From contig NZ_CP100647.1 of NCBI RefSeq assembly GCF_024266585.1, positions 561,001 to 625,000 of the forward strand: a stretch of DNA of 64,000 nt, in the 5' to 3' direction. Made by a program: the position numbers and the translations under genes. Positions 17,044-24,881 of this stretch are shown one piece after another; position 1 is the first letter of the stretch; the number at the start of each line of letters is the position of its first letter. The notes beneath the pieces are model-generated. The model did not search any database. It was not told the origin of the DNA and saw only the letters and a list, made by a program, of their open reading frames with translations. This DNA comes from Xanthomonas sacchari (GTDB taxonomy: Bacteria; Pseudomonadota; Gammaproteobacteria; Xanthomonadales; Xanthomonadaceae).

Positions 17044-17838
17044 CTAGTTGATCTTCCCCGGTGCGCGCGGTGCTTCGAGCGCGGCGGAGTCGAATGCCTT
17101 GCCGACGCTGATCACCTGGGTGGTGACCTTGTAGTCCGCATCGGCGCCGGGTGTTTGTTCCAGGACAATGAAGCCGCGGTTGGGGCGATGGTCGTTCAGA
17201 GGCTCGGAGGTGAATCCCCATTTCGTTCCGGCCGACCAGACGCACTGACGTAGTCCGGTCGGCTTGACCCATTCGTTGCAGGGCTGACCGGCAACGCTGC
17301 GTTGGGTCGGGCCTCGGAAGTCGGACAGCGCGGCGGGAGCGCTCTTCTCTACCGGCGTGCGGATCAGCGCGTCCTGCGGTGCCGCCTCGTCGGTTTTCTC
17401 GCCCGTCGCCAGATCCACCTGCTGGTAGCGGCTGGCAGTGGTGGTTTCCTGGTTGCCGGTCGTCTCCAGCCGGAACAGGCAGGTGCCACCGGCGCCGTCG
17501 TTTGCGACGTTCCAACTGGTCTCGCGGACGACCTCGGTATCACGATCGAACCAGAGTTCGTAGCGGGTCGTGCCGAGCAGTGCAACGTCCTGATCTGACA
17601 GCGGACGGCTTTGCAGTCCGCCCGCCTGGCAGTCGCGCAGCGTCGCCAAGTAGTTCTCTCGCGCTTCGTTGACGCCATTGCGGGTCATTTCCACGGTCTG
17701 CCGAACGTGGATCGGCGGCATCGAACTGCGGGTATCCTCCACGCCGTCGGCATCCACCGCCGTGGCGCTGCAGCTGCACAAGGTCAGGAGCAGTGCCCCC
17801 AAGGCACTCTTGCGGCAGCGGAGCAACGTCGACCTCAT
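17044..17838 (-). CDS. putative lipoprotein of the Tad operon
   Basis: 264 aa. The N-terminus (basic start, then LGALLLTLCSC) fits a lipoprotein signal with the modified cysteine at about residue 23; the next residues are not aspartate, so outer-membrane sorting is expected. The mature part contains six or more cysteines (RDCQAGG, GTCLFR, QPCNEWV, RQCVWSAG), suggesting disulfides, and a WFDRDTEVVRETSWNVAND segment. No family was recognised. It may be a pilotin-like or accessory factor, since no other TadD/pilotin gene is present; this is speculation from position. Its start overlaps the TadG-like stop by 4 bases. Confidence 0.7.
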   Translation of the reverse strand: MRSTLLRCRKSALGALLLTLCSCSATAVDADGVEDTRSSMPPIHVRQTVEMTRNGVNEARENYLATLRDCQAGGLQSRPLSDQDVALLGTTRYELWFDRDTEVVRETSWNVANDGAGGTCLFRLETTGNQETTTASRYQQVDLATGEKTDEAAPQDALIRTPVEKSAPAALSDFRGPTQRSVAGQPCNEWVKPTGLRQCVWSAGTKWGFTSEPLNDHRPNRGFIVLEQTPGADADYKVTTQVISVGKAFDSAALEAPRAPGKIN

Positions 17839-19364
17839 AGTGCACCGGTTCCTGCGACGACGGCCTTGATCGCGTTCGGCGTATCGACCAGGCGCGCTTG
17901 CCAGTACGGACTGAACAGATTGCCCGACTCGACCTTGTTGTCGCCGCGGCGGAACAATGCATAGTTGGGCGGCCGGTTGAAGTACACCTGCGCCGAGGAC
18001 AGTGCGCTCAGCTTGCCGTTTTGCGCCTTGTTCTGCATGGCCATACGCGACCCCGCGGCGTTGCCGATGCCGACGGTCTCGCTGGTGCGCGCGTTGCGCA
18101 TTTCGGTTTCCGCGTACACGCTGAACACCGGGCCGGCGTTCTCGTCGAAGATCTGGGTGCCATTGCCGGAATATGGACGCATGGCCATGTTTTTCTTGAC
18201 GTCGTGATAGTCGCGAAGGCCGTTGTAGCTGGTGAAAAAAGCGTTCTTGTGCTGGCCCTTGGCGGCCCTGACGTTCGCATCGCCTTCGACCAGGCGGCTG
18301 ACCAGGCGGTTCTTGCGCAGGCTGTCGCCGTAGGGGCGGTAGCGGCGCTTGTCCCAGTCGGAATACCAACCTTGACCATTGCCGAAGCCGTTGAGGAAGC
18401 GCTGGTTGCGATAGCGGTCGACTGCTTGCGCACCGCCCCAGCCCATCGGCAGATCGATGTCCACGATCGGCCAGATCTTGACGTCCATCGACATGGTGTC
18501 CAGCGCCGCCCAGCGGTTGTAGTCGACCATGTCGGTGCCGCCTGTGCTCTCGAAGTTGATCAGCCCGATGCCCACCCGATCGCCGCGGTCCTTGCTGAAA
18601 TCGTCGCGCGACTGCATCACCACATTGCGGAAGCGATCGGCACCATTGCGCTGCGCCGCACTGCCTGTGCCGGTCGTGCGCGGAATCCTGTTGAAATCGA
18701 GGAACTTGCTTTCTGCGGTGAGCAACTGCTCGGCGAGCACACCTGTGCCTACTGTCCCCAGGCTCGCATTTGCCGAGTTTCGTTGCACGACATCCCTTGC
18801 GATCAGCATGCCGTCCACACGGGACACGCCTTCTATCACCGACGCCGCCGACGTGGCGAAGATGCCGTTGAGTTCGTCAAGCACGGCGATGATGCCTTGT
18901 GCGAACGGCTGAAAGGCGGTTCGAATGCCTTTCAAGATGTTTTCCGCGGTCTGGAAGGCGGTCGCGATCACTCTGAACACCGCGCCGACGTACGGGATCA
19001 GCGACAACACATTCATGGTGACGCGCATCGTGATCGTGGTCATCTGCAGCTGGTTCATCCACGAATACAGGCTGATCGTCTGTGCGATCGCCACTTCGTT
19101 GGCCACCCGCGCGCGATTCATGTAGGCAGCGAAATTGAGCGCACGCGCCTGCTGCACCGCGACGCTGTACGCGGCCGCATCGGCGGCGTTGGTGAGCTCG
19201 ACTTTCTTGTTGACCGACTGCCCGCTGTCGAACAGCACGATGGCGCCGACGCATAGCACGAGGATCAGGACCAACCCCAGCACCATGGCCTGGCCGGCCA
19301 TGCTGCGCTTCCCGTCCAGGCGGGGCGGCACACGTGATTTGGCAATCGCGATCGCTGCACGCAT
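17835..19364 (-). CDS. TadG-like pilus assembly protein
   Basis: 509 aa. The N-terminal segment MAGQAMVLGLVLILVLCVGAIVLFDSGQSVNKKVELTNAADAAAYSVAVQQA is typical of TadG: a pilin-like helix without the +5 glutamate, followed by the NAADAAA helix. The large periplasmic part lacks an obvious von Willebrand A motif. Two hydrophobic stretches occur at about 105-135. The ATG at 19364 has AAGGAA 8 bases upstream; the GTG/ATG at 19388 is less well placed. It is 118 bases downstream of flp. Confidence 0.8.
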   Translation of the reverse strand: MRAAIAIAKSRVPPRLDGKRSMAGQAMVLGLVLILVLCVGAIVLFDSGQSVNKKVELTNAADAAAYSVAVQQARALNFAAYMNRARVANEVAIAQTISLYSWMNQLQMTTITMRVTMNVLSLIPYVGAVFRVIATAFQTAENILKGIRTAFQPFAQGIIAVLDELNGIFATSAASVIEGVSRVDGMLIARDVVQRNSANASLGTVGTGVLAEQLLTAESKFLDFNRIPRTTGTGSAAQRNGADRFRNVVMQSRDDFSKDRGDRVGIGLINFESTGGTDMVDYNRWAALDTMSMDVKIWPIVDIDLPMGWGGAQAVDRYRNQRFLNGFGNGQGWYSDWDKRRYRPYGDSLRKNRLVSRLVEGDANVRAAKGQHKNAFFTSYNGLRDYHDVKKNMAMRPYSGNGTQIFDENAGPVFSVYAETEMRNARTSETVGIGNAAGSRMAMQNKAQNGKLSALSSAQVYFNRPPNYALFRRGDNKVESGNLFSPYWQARLVDTPNAIKAVVAGTGAL

Positions 19365-19482
19365 CTGCAGTTCCTTTGCCGAATGCACTTCCTACAGCGG
19401 CGTCACCGGCATGTCGGAAAATAGAGGAAGGGCCTGGGCAGCGTGACTGCCCAGGTACCTAGGACATCAAGAAACAACAGAA

Positions 19483-19755
19483 TTACTTGTTGTTGTACGC
19501 GTCCATGCCCTTGGTCTTGTCAGCTTCCTGCTGTGCGCTGTTGGACTGGTTCTTGGCGCGGTTGATCGACTGCGTGGCGCTCTGGCCCGCCAGTTCCTTC
19601 GACATGCCCGCGACCTGGCTGCGAACGGTGCCGCCGAAGAAGGTGACAGCGGCAATCGCGGCGATCGCGATCAGGGCGGTGATGATGATGTACTCGGTCA
19701 TGCCTTGACCCAGCTGCTTGCGGCCAAACCCGATGTGACGGCGATGGTTCTTCAT
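19483..19755 (-). CDS. flp: Flp-type major pilin
   Basis: 90 aa prepilin. A 15-17 residue basic leader (MKNHRRHIGFGRKQLG) ends at the glycine cleavage site, followed by QGMTEYIIITALIAIAAIAAVTFFG, the Flp signature (Glu +5, Tyr +6, hydrophobic helix). A polar tail rich in Q/N/S/A/K (QSATQSINRAKNQSNSAQQ) follows, longer than in many Flp pilins. A strong AGGAGAGG ribosome binding site precedes the ATG. It is the first gene of the pilus operon and has its own long upstream region. Confidence 0.93.
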   Translation of the reverse strand: MKNHRRHIGFGRKQLGQGMTEYIIITALIAIAAIAAVTFFGGTVRSQVAGMSKELAGQSATQSINRAKNQSNSAQQEADKTKGMDAYNNK

Positions 19756-19840
19756 CTGAATCCTCTCCTTGGCTCTTTCGCCCGATGACCGGCAGCACAC
19801 ATGCGTCCCGCGCGGCAACGTGTGGCGAGTGGGTGATGTA

Positions 19841-19856
19841 AGTGAAATCATTCACA
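19841..19856 (-). promoter_or_regulatory. candidate Clp/CRP-type binding site upstream of flp
   Basis: AGTGAAATCATTCACA matches the CRP-family consensus TGTGA-N6-TCACA in 9 of 10 positions and is palindromic (GTGAA/TTCAC). Clp is the xanthomonad CRP homologue and controls adhesion and biofilm genes in answer to cyclic di-GMP. The site is 86-101 bases before the flp ATG. Confidence 0.55.
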
Positions 19857-19916
19857 GAGATGAAGCTGATCTCTGGCCCGCGGATGCATCGAACGAGAAC
19901 GGATGCGGACGGCGCC

Positions 19917-19973
19917 AATGTAGCGTCAAGATATTGCCGTTACAAGAAAAATGGCGTTAATAAATTGACGCTA
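19917..19973 (-). promoter_or_regulatory. candidate flp promoter with flanking inverted repeat
   Basis: On the minus strand TTGTAA (19945-19940), a 17-base spacer and TACATT (19922-19917) resemble -35/-10 boxes. The arms TAGCGTCAA (19921-19929) and TTGACGCTA (19965-19973) form an exact 9-bp inverted repeat around the -35, with similar flanks outside. This looks like an operator for an unknown dimeric regulator. Confidence 0.4.
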
Positions 19974-20319
19974 AATGGAGTGCATATCACATAATCTGTC
20001 AAATCTCAGGCACGCGACCACCGATACACAGGTCCGGCTGCGAAGTGTCGCAGCGCGCCATTTACTGAAGGAGATGACAGTTTCTGTGGTTTAAGTCAAA
20101 AATCTGTCGTGGTTGACGTCAGTTAGCCGAGGAAGGGACGTCGGCTGATCGCCGTCTTACTGCAGCGGAAGACGGTGCGGACGGCAACAGCGCCCGCGGC
20201 GCTACGCCCGCTGCGACGCGCCCGCCTACCGCCATCCTGTTAGCGCCGTTGTGGCGCAGAGCGGGCGTTACAACGCAGCCCTGGACAAAGAAGCGTACGC
20301 AGGCACGCCTGTCGGTGGC

Positions 20320-21363
20320 TCAGAGCTTGACCAACTCGACCCGCCGGTTACGCGCCTTGCCTTCCTCGGTGGTATTCGGCGCGATCGGCTGTTCCTGGCC
20401 GAATCCTGCCGCATGCAGGCGATCGGCGGCGATGCCGGCGCCGGTCAGGTAGGTCACGACGGCGCCAGCGCGCGCCTCGGACAGTGACTTGTTATGGGCT
20501 GCGTCGCCGCTGTTGTCGGTGTGCCCATTGACCGCCAGGCGCAAGGCGCTGTCGGATTTGAGCAACTGCAGGACCTGTTCCAGTTGGGGCTTGGAGTCCG
20601 GAAGTATCTGGGCTGCATCCGAGGCGAAGTTCACCTGGATGGCGACCTTGCCTGCACTTGCCAGTTGCTGCTGCAATGCGTCTGCGGGCAGCACCTTGGC
20701 GGTGGCCTGGAAGGGCTTGGTTTCGGTGATCAGAAGACCACCGCTGCTGGGGCCGCTGCAGACTTGGATCCAGATGTCGCGATCGGCGCGATGGATGACG
20801 AACGTATCGGTTGGCTCGTTATAGATGTCGCCGATGCCATCGACATAGGTTACCGCCGCCTTGCTGTCGCCGATGGCCTTGGCCGCATCGGCGGGAATCG
20901 GTCCGCTGGCGATGCGCTGCCCGCCCAACGATTCCACCAGCGTCTGGATATTGCGGTTCAGTTCCACACCCGAAAAAGGCTTGCCGTCGGCGGTGCCGAG
21001 CGCGGCGGCATAGACCTTGCCCTCCACCCATTCGACGCGGTCGCCGGTCCAGAACGGCGCGCGATCGAAATCGTTGCGAACAGGCGCATTTTTGGTGACG
21101 TAGCCTTCAGGCAGGCCGAGGTACGGAAAGCTGCCGAGCGGGGTCTCGGAGACAGGCATGTTGGCGGCATCGAAGCGATGCGCCGTTTCAGCGGCGGGCG
21201 CTGCCGCCGGCGCGGATGCGGTTGGCGTCGCGGCGCTCGCCGCCGGGGCGGGGACTTCGGTTGCCTGCTGCGGGTCGGTGCGTTTGCAGCCGGCAGCGGC
21301 GGCAATCAGGAGCAGGCAAGCGCTGAGAGCGGCGCGGCGCGCCGTGGGAGTGATCGCGGTCAT
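20320..21363 (-). CDS. OmpA-family lipoprotein
   Basis: 347 aa. Lipoprotein signal ALSACLLLIAAAAGC (cysteine at residue 26), followed by an A/P/T-rich linker. The central part (about 70-235) is unassigned; the C-terminal 110 residues are an OmpA-like peptidoglycan-binding domain: IQVNFASDAAQILPDSKPQLEQV, VNGHTDNSGDAAHNKSLSEARAGAV, GFGQEQPIAPNTTEEGKARNRRVEL. It would anchor the outer membrane to the cell wall. It lies on the same strand just upstream of the Tad operon; OmpA-like proteins often sit beside tad genes, so a role in stabilising the secretin is possible. Confidence 0.88.
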   Translation of the reverse strand: MTAITPTARRAALSACLLLIAAAAGCKRTDPQQATEVPAPAASAATPTASAPAAAPAAETAHRFDAANMPVSETPLGSFPYLGLPEGYVTKNAPVRNDFDRAPFWTGDRVEWVEGKVYAAALGTADGKPFSGVELNRNIQTLVESLGGQRIASGPIPADAAKAIGDSKAAVTYVDGIGDIYNEPTDTFVIHRADRDIWIQVCSGPSSGGLLITETKPFQATAKVLPADALQQQLASAGKVAIQVNFASDAAQILPDSKPQLEQVLQLLKSDSALRLAVNGHTDNSGDAAHNKSLSEARAGAVVTYLTGAGIAADRLHAAGFGQEQPIAPNTTEEGKARNRRVELVKL

Positions 21364-21392
21364 CGGGGGTCTCGGGTGCGGACGGGGAGCGC

Positions 21393-21728
21393 TCAGCGCA
21401 TCTCGCTCAAGAGTTGCTTGCAGATCGCTGCGTCAGGCTTGTAGGTGCCTGCGGCGTGCGCCTTCTGCATGGTTTGCTGGCCCTGCTTGTAGCCGTTGTC
21501 GAAGTCGCTGCCGAAATTCTTGACCTGTGCGTACATGCCCTGCATCACCTGCTTCTGCTTGGTCTTGTAGGCATCGATCTGCGCCTGGCTGGCGCCGCAG
21601 GCCTTGCCGTTCTCGGCGTTGCCGCCGACGATCTTGCCAAAATTGACGATCCCGTCGTCCTGAGCGTGAACCCCGCCGCTGGCGCATGCCAGCACTGCTG
21701 CCGCGATGACTGCCGTGTATCGGTTCAT
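21393..21728 (-). CDS. small secreted protein, unknown
   Basis: 111 aa. Signal peptide MNRYTAVIAAAVLACASGGVHAQ (cleavage about residue 22). The mature part is helical and charged (QAQIDAYKTKQKQVMQGMYAQVKNFGSDFDNGYKQGQQTMQKA) with two cysteines (KACGASQ and AAICKQLL). AAGGA lies just before the ATG. It is 29 bases upstream of the OmpA lipoprotein gene on the same strand and is probably cotranscribed. No family was recognised. Confidence 0.75.
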   Translation of the reverse strand: MNRYTAVIAAAVLACASGGVHAQDDGIVNFGKIVGGNAENGKACGASQAQIDAYKTKQKQVMQGMYAQVKNFGSDFDNGYKQGQQTMQKAHAAGTYKPDAAICKQLLSEMR

Positions 21729-21859
21729 TCCTTGCTCCTCGTGCGGCCCGCGGCGAGCGGGCCGATGAAACCCCTGTGGCCCGGAGGATAGCAATGCCAT
21801 GCGTAACGCCCAACCCCGTTTGGGGGCGCTAGCGGGGGGCGTTCAAGAAGCAAACAGGA

Positions 21860-22675
21860 TCAGCTCCGCAACCCCACCCCACGCCGCAGCAACCACAGCG
21901 CCAGCGCCGCCAGCACCGCCACGAAGCCCAGCATCAGGCTGTAGGCCACCCACAGCGGCACGTCGCTGCTGCCGAGCAGGCCGTAGCGGAAGGCGTTGAC
22001 CATGTAGAAGATCGGGTTGGCGTGGGTCGCGGCCTCGGCCCAGCCGGGCAGCAGCTTGACCGAGTAGAACACGCCGCCCAGGTAGGTCAGCGGGGTCAGG
22101 ATGAAGGTCGGCACGATCGCCACGTCGTCGAACTTCTTCGCGTAGACCGCGTTGATGAAGCCGGCCAGGGAGAAGATGGTCGCGCCCAGCAGCACCGTGG
22201 TCAGCGTCACCAGCGGGTGCGGGATGCGCACCGGGGTGAAGAACATGGCGATGATCAGCACGATCACGCCGACCATCAGCCCGCGCAGCACCGCGCCGGC
22301 GACGTAGCCCCACAGGATCACCCAGTTGGGCATGGGGCTGACCAGCAGTTCCTCGACGTGGCGGCCGAACTTGGCGCCGAAGAAGCTGGAGCTGATGTTG
22401 CCGTAGCTGTTCTGGATCACGCTCATCATCACCAGGCCGGGGACGATGAACTGCATGTAGCTGTAGCCGCCCATGTCGCCCACGCGCGAGCCGATCAGGC
22501 CGCCGAAGATCAGGAAGTACAGGGTCATGGTGATCGCCGGCGGCACCAGGGTCTGGCCCCAGATGCGCAGGATGCGCTTGACCTCGCGGCGCACGATGGT
22601 GCCTAGCGCGACCCAGTTGCGCTGGGCGGGGGTGGCGTCGGAAACGGGAAGGTTGGTATCGGTCTGGGTGGTCAT
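21860..22675 (-). CDS. yadH: ABC-2 type exporter permease, YadH-like
   Basis: 271 aa with six hydrophobic helices: about residues 45-65, 70-95, 115-145, 150-175, 180-200 and 240-262. The family segments VRREVKRILRIWGQTLVPPAITMTLYFLIFG, FGAKFGRHVEELLVSPMPNWVILWGYVAGAVLRG and NPIFYMVNAFRYGLLGSSDVP are present. It would form the membrane part of an exporter with the ATPase encoded just upstream; the substrate is unknown. The ATG at 22675 lies 19 bases after that gene. Confidence 0.9.
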   Translation of the reverse strand: MTTQTDTNLPVSDATPAQRNWVALGTIVRREVKRILRIWGQTLVPPAITMTLYFLIFGGLIGSRVGDMGGYSYMQFIVPGLVMMSVIQNSYGNISSSFFGAKFGRHVEELLVSPMPNWVILWGYVAGAVLRGLMVGVIVLIIAMFFTPVRIPHPLVTLTTVLLGATIFSLAGFINAVYAKKFDDVAIVPTFILTPLTYLGGVFYSVKLLPGWAEAATHANPIFYMVNAFRYGLLGSSDVPLWVAYSLMLGFVAVLAALALWLLRRGVGLRS

Positions 22676-22694
22676 GGTCGTCGCCGTGGGGGCA

Positions 22695-23696
22695 TCAGGG
22701 AGTGGCGGACGGCGTGGCCGCGCCGGTCGTGGCCGCAGCGGCGTCGCGGTGCTCGCCGGTGAGGCGCACGAACAGTTCCTCCAGGCGATTGCTCTTGGTG
22801 CGCATGGAGCGCACGCGGATGCCGGCATCGCCCAGCGCGGCGAACACGCGGTTGAGGTCCATCGCCCGCGGCATGTCCAGGTCCAGGGTATGCGCGTCCT
22901 GCGCCAGCAGGGTGGTGCCCTCGATCGCCGGCAGCTGCGCCGGCAGCTCGCCGTCGATGTCCAGCAGGAAGCCTTCCACGTCCAGCTTGGCCAGCAACGC
23001 GCGCATCGGGCCCTGCTCGACGATGCGGCCGCGGTCGATGATCGCCAGGTTGCGGCACAGGCTCTCCGCTTCCTCCAGGTAGTGCGTGGTGAGGATGATG
23101 GTGGTACCGGCGGCGTTGATCTCGCGCAGCACGCGCCACATGTCGCGGCGGATCTCGATGTCCACGCCGGCGGTGGGTTCGTCCAGGATCAGCAGGCGCG
23201 GCCGGGTCATCATCGCGCGGGCGATCATCAGCCGCCGCTTCATGCCGCCGGACAGGGTGCGGCTCATCACGTGCGCTTTTTCCCACAGGTGCGCGCGCTT
23301 GAGTTCGATCTCGGCCAGGCGCTCGGCCTCGGCGCGCGGCATGCCATAGAAGCCGGCGTAGTTGACCAGGATGTCGAAGGGCTGCTCGAACAGGTTGAAG
23401 TTGATTTCCTGCGGCACCAGGCCGATCAGGCGCATGGCCGCGCTGCGCTGCGCGCTCAGGTCGGTGCCGAACACCTCGACCTGGCCGGCGCTGAGGTTGA
23501 CCAGCGAACTGATGATGCCGATCAGGGTGGACTTGCCGGCGCCGTTGGGGCCCAGCAGGGCGAAGAAGTCGCCGGGCAGGACGTCCAGCGACACGCCGTG
23601 CAGGGCTTGTACGCCGTTGTCGTAGGTCTTGCGCAGGTCGCGCACGCGCAGGGCGGGCGCCGGCGTCTGCGGGGAAGGAGCGGATGCAGGAGTCAA
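22695..23696 (-). CDS. yadG: ABC transporter ATP-binding protein, YadG-like
   Basis: 333 aa. Walker A is LLGPNGAGKSTLIGI (about 48-62), the Q-loop region is IGLVPQEINFNLFEQP, the signature is RTLSGGMKRRLMIARAM and Walker B is LLILDEPTAGVDIEIR, with the H-loop at ILTTHYLEEAE. The C-terminal 90 residues (LDVEGFLLDIDGELP onward) form the accessory domain seen in this exporter type. It is transcribed together with the permease and divergently from the ferredoxin reductase gene. Confidence 0.92.
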   Translation of the reverse strand: MTPASAPSPQTPAPALRVRDLRKTYDNGVQALHGVSLDVLPGDFFALLGPNGAGKSTLIGIISSLVNLSAGQVEVFGTDLSAQRSAAMRLIGLVPQEINFNLFEQPFDILVNYAGFYGMPRAEAERLAEIELKRAHLWEKAHVMSRTLSGGMKRRLMIARAMMTRPRLLILDEPTAGVDIEIRRDMWRVLREINAAGTTIILTTHYLEEAESLCRNLAIIDRGRIVEQGPMRALLAKLDVEGFLLDIDGELPAQLPAIEGTTLLAQDAHTLDLDMPRAMDLNRVFAALGDAGIRVRSMRTKSNRLEELFVRLTGEHRDAAAATTGAATPSATP

Positions 23697-23794
23697 GGCG
23701 GGCCTTCGCGCCGCATCGACGGCGCTGGAGAAGTGCAGCCGCTATTATAGAAGACCTCGTGGGGTCGCCCCCGGCCACAGACTGTTGCATCTCC

Positions 23795-24544
23795 GTGCCT
23801 GCCCAATTCCCGCTGAAGCTGGTCGATCGCCACATGCTGGCTCCGGCCGTCGGCCACTACCGTTTCGTCCGCGACGACGGCCAACCCCTGCCGTTCGTGC
23901 CCGGCCAGTTCGTGCAGGTGCACTTCCACTACGCCGACGGCACCGCCACCAAGCGCAGCTACTCGCTGGCCACCCGCCACGATCCGGCGCAGCCGGCCGA
24001 TGCCACGGTCGAGATCGCGGTCAGCTTCGTCGCCGGCGGCGCCGCCACGGCCTTGTTCGAGTCGCTGGAGATCGGCGGCCAGGTCTGCGCCAGCGGCCCG
24101 TACGGGCGCTTCTGCCTGCAGCCGGGCGACGCCAACCGTCGCTACCTGCTGATCGCCACCGGCACCGGCGTCACCCCGTACCGCTCGATGCTGCCGCTGC
24201 TGGAAGCGGCGATGGCCGAGCGTGGCGTGGAGGTGGTGCTGCTGCTGGGCGCGCGGACTCCGGCCGAGCTGCTGTACGGCGACGAGTTCCGCGCCTTCGC
24301 CGATGCGCATCCCGGTTTCCGCTTCGTGCCGTGCTTCTCGCGCGAGCTGCCGGAGGCGCCGCATGCCGACGTGCGGCATGGCTACGTGCAGCAGTTCCTG
24401 GACGAATTCGCGCCGCAGGCCGAGGGCGACATCGCCTACCTGTGCGGCAATCCGAACATGGTCGATGCCTGCTTCGATGCGCTGAAGGAAGCCGGCCTGC
24501 CGGTGCAGCACATCCGCCGCGAGAAGTACGTCAGCAGCAAGTAG
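23795..24544 (+). CDS. fpr: ferredoxin--NADP reductase
   Basis: 249 aa flavoprotein. The FAD domain has KRSYSLATRHD (RxYS motif, about 54-64) and a phosphate-binding GGAATALFESLEIGG segment; the NADP domain has LLIATGTGVTPYRSMLP (about 123-139) and ends LCGNPNMVDACFDALKEAGLPVQHIRREKY, the usual close of the Fpr family. It moves electrons between NADPH and ferredoxin or flavodoxin. The GTG at 23795 was chosen because family homology starts at PAQFPLKLVDRHML; no ATG is available there. Its promoter shares the 98-base gap with the YadG gene. Confidence 0.88.
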   Translation: MPAQFPLKLVDRHMLAPAVGHYRFVRDDGQPLPFVPGQFVQVHFHYADGTATKRSYSLATRHDPAQPADATVEIAVSFVAGGAATALFESLEIGGQVCASGPYGRFCLQPGDANRRYLLIATGTGVTPYRSMLPLLEAAMAERGVEVVLLLGARTPAELLYGDEFRAFADAHPGFRFVPCFSRELPEAPHADVRHGYVQQFLDEFAPQAEGDIAYLCGNPNMVDACFDALKEAGLPVQHIRREKYVSSK

Positions 24545-24881
24545 CGGTCGCCACCGGCGCCGGACATCCGCGTACGCAGGAGCGGCTTCAGTCGCGACCG
24601 CTTTACTGTGAAGGGTCCGTCCAGGGCGAAGCCGGGTGCTCCCGAAACACCAAGCGCGCTTCGCGCCCGTACCCTCACCCCAACCCCTCTCCCGGTGGGG
24701 GAGGGGCCAATTGCATCGGCCGCCGGTGTCTTTCGGTTCTCCTGTCAAGGACGCTTGACAGGCACGCGCGCGACGCGCATTCTCCTGTCAAGCGTGCTTG
24801 ACAGGAGAAAGGTCGACGCGCCAGGGCGCGGTCGCCGGAATGGCGCCGGATCGGGGACAGGCCGAACATCGGGGACAGGTC
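24545..24881. other. intergenic region with repeats and double palindrome
   Basis: 337 bases. It contains a REP-like unit (24576-24599), a CCCCAACCCCTCTCCC/GGGGGAGGGG element (24675-24706) and two related palindromes (24737-24809). No gene seen. Confidence 0.7.
24737..24809 (+). promoter_or_regulatory. tandem palindromes, candidate promoter-operator of the membrane protein/XRE pair
   Basis: Two copies of TTCTCCTGTCAAG each run into an inverted CTTGACAGG after 4 bases (CCTGTCAAG-GACG-CTTGACAGG at 24741-24762; a 13-bp stem at 24780-24809 with loop CGTG). The right half of copy 1 supplies TTGACA (24755-24760), and 17 bases later CATTCT could serve as -10, so the two palindromes would cover both promoter boxes. 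This is consistent with autoregulation by the small HTH protein encoded 650 bases downstream. Confidence 0.45.

Larger units (their letters stand above)
19756..20319. other. long regulatory intergenic region upstream of flp
   Basis: 564 bases with no coding frame of note. The part 19920-20110 is much richer in A+T than the rest of the window. It holds a Clp/CRP-like site (19841-19856), a candidate promoter (19917-19945) and a 9-bp inverted repeat (19921-19973). From about 20110 to the OmpA gene the base composition returns to normal; the rest contains nothing recognised. Confidence 0.7.

Noticed and set aside
24675-24706. CCCCTCTCCC/GGGGGAGGGG hairpin as a terminator of fpr
   Set aside because: Sits 130 bases after the stop, lacks a T-run, and matches a dispersed repeat type; left as part of the intergenic entry.
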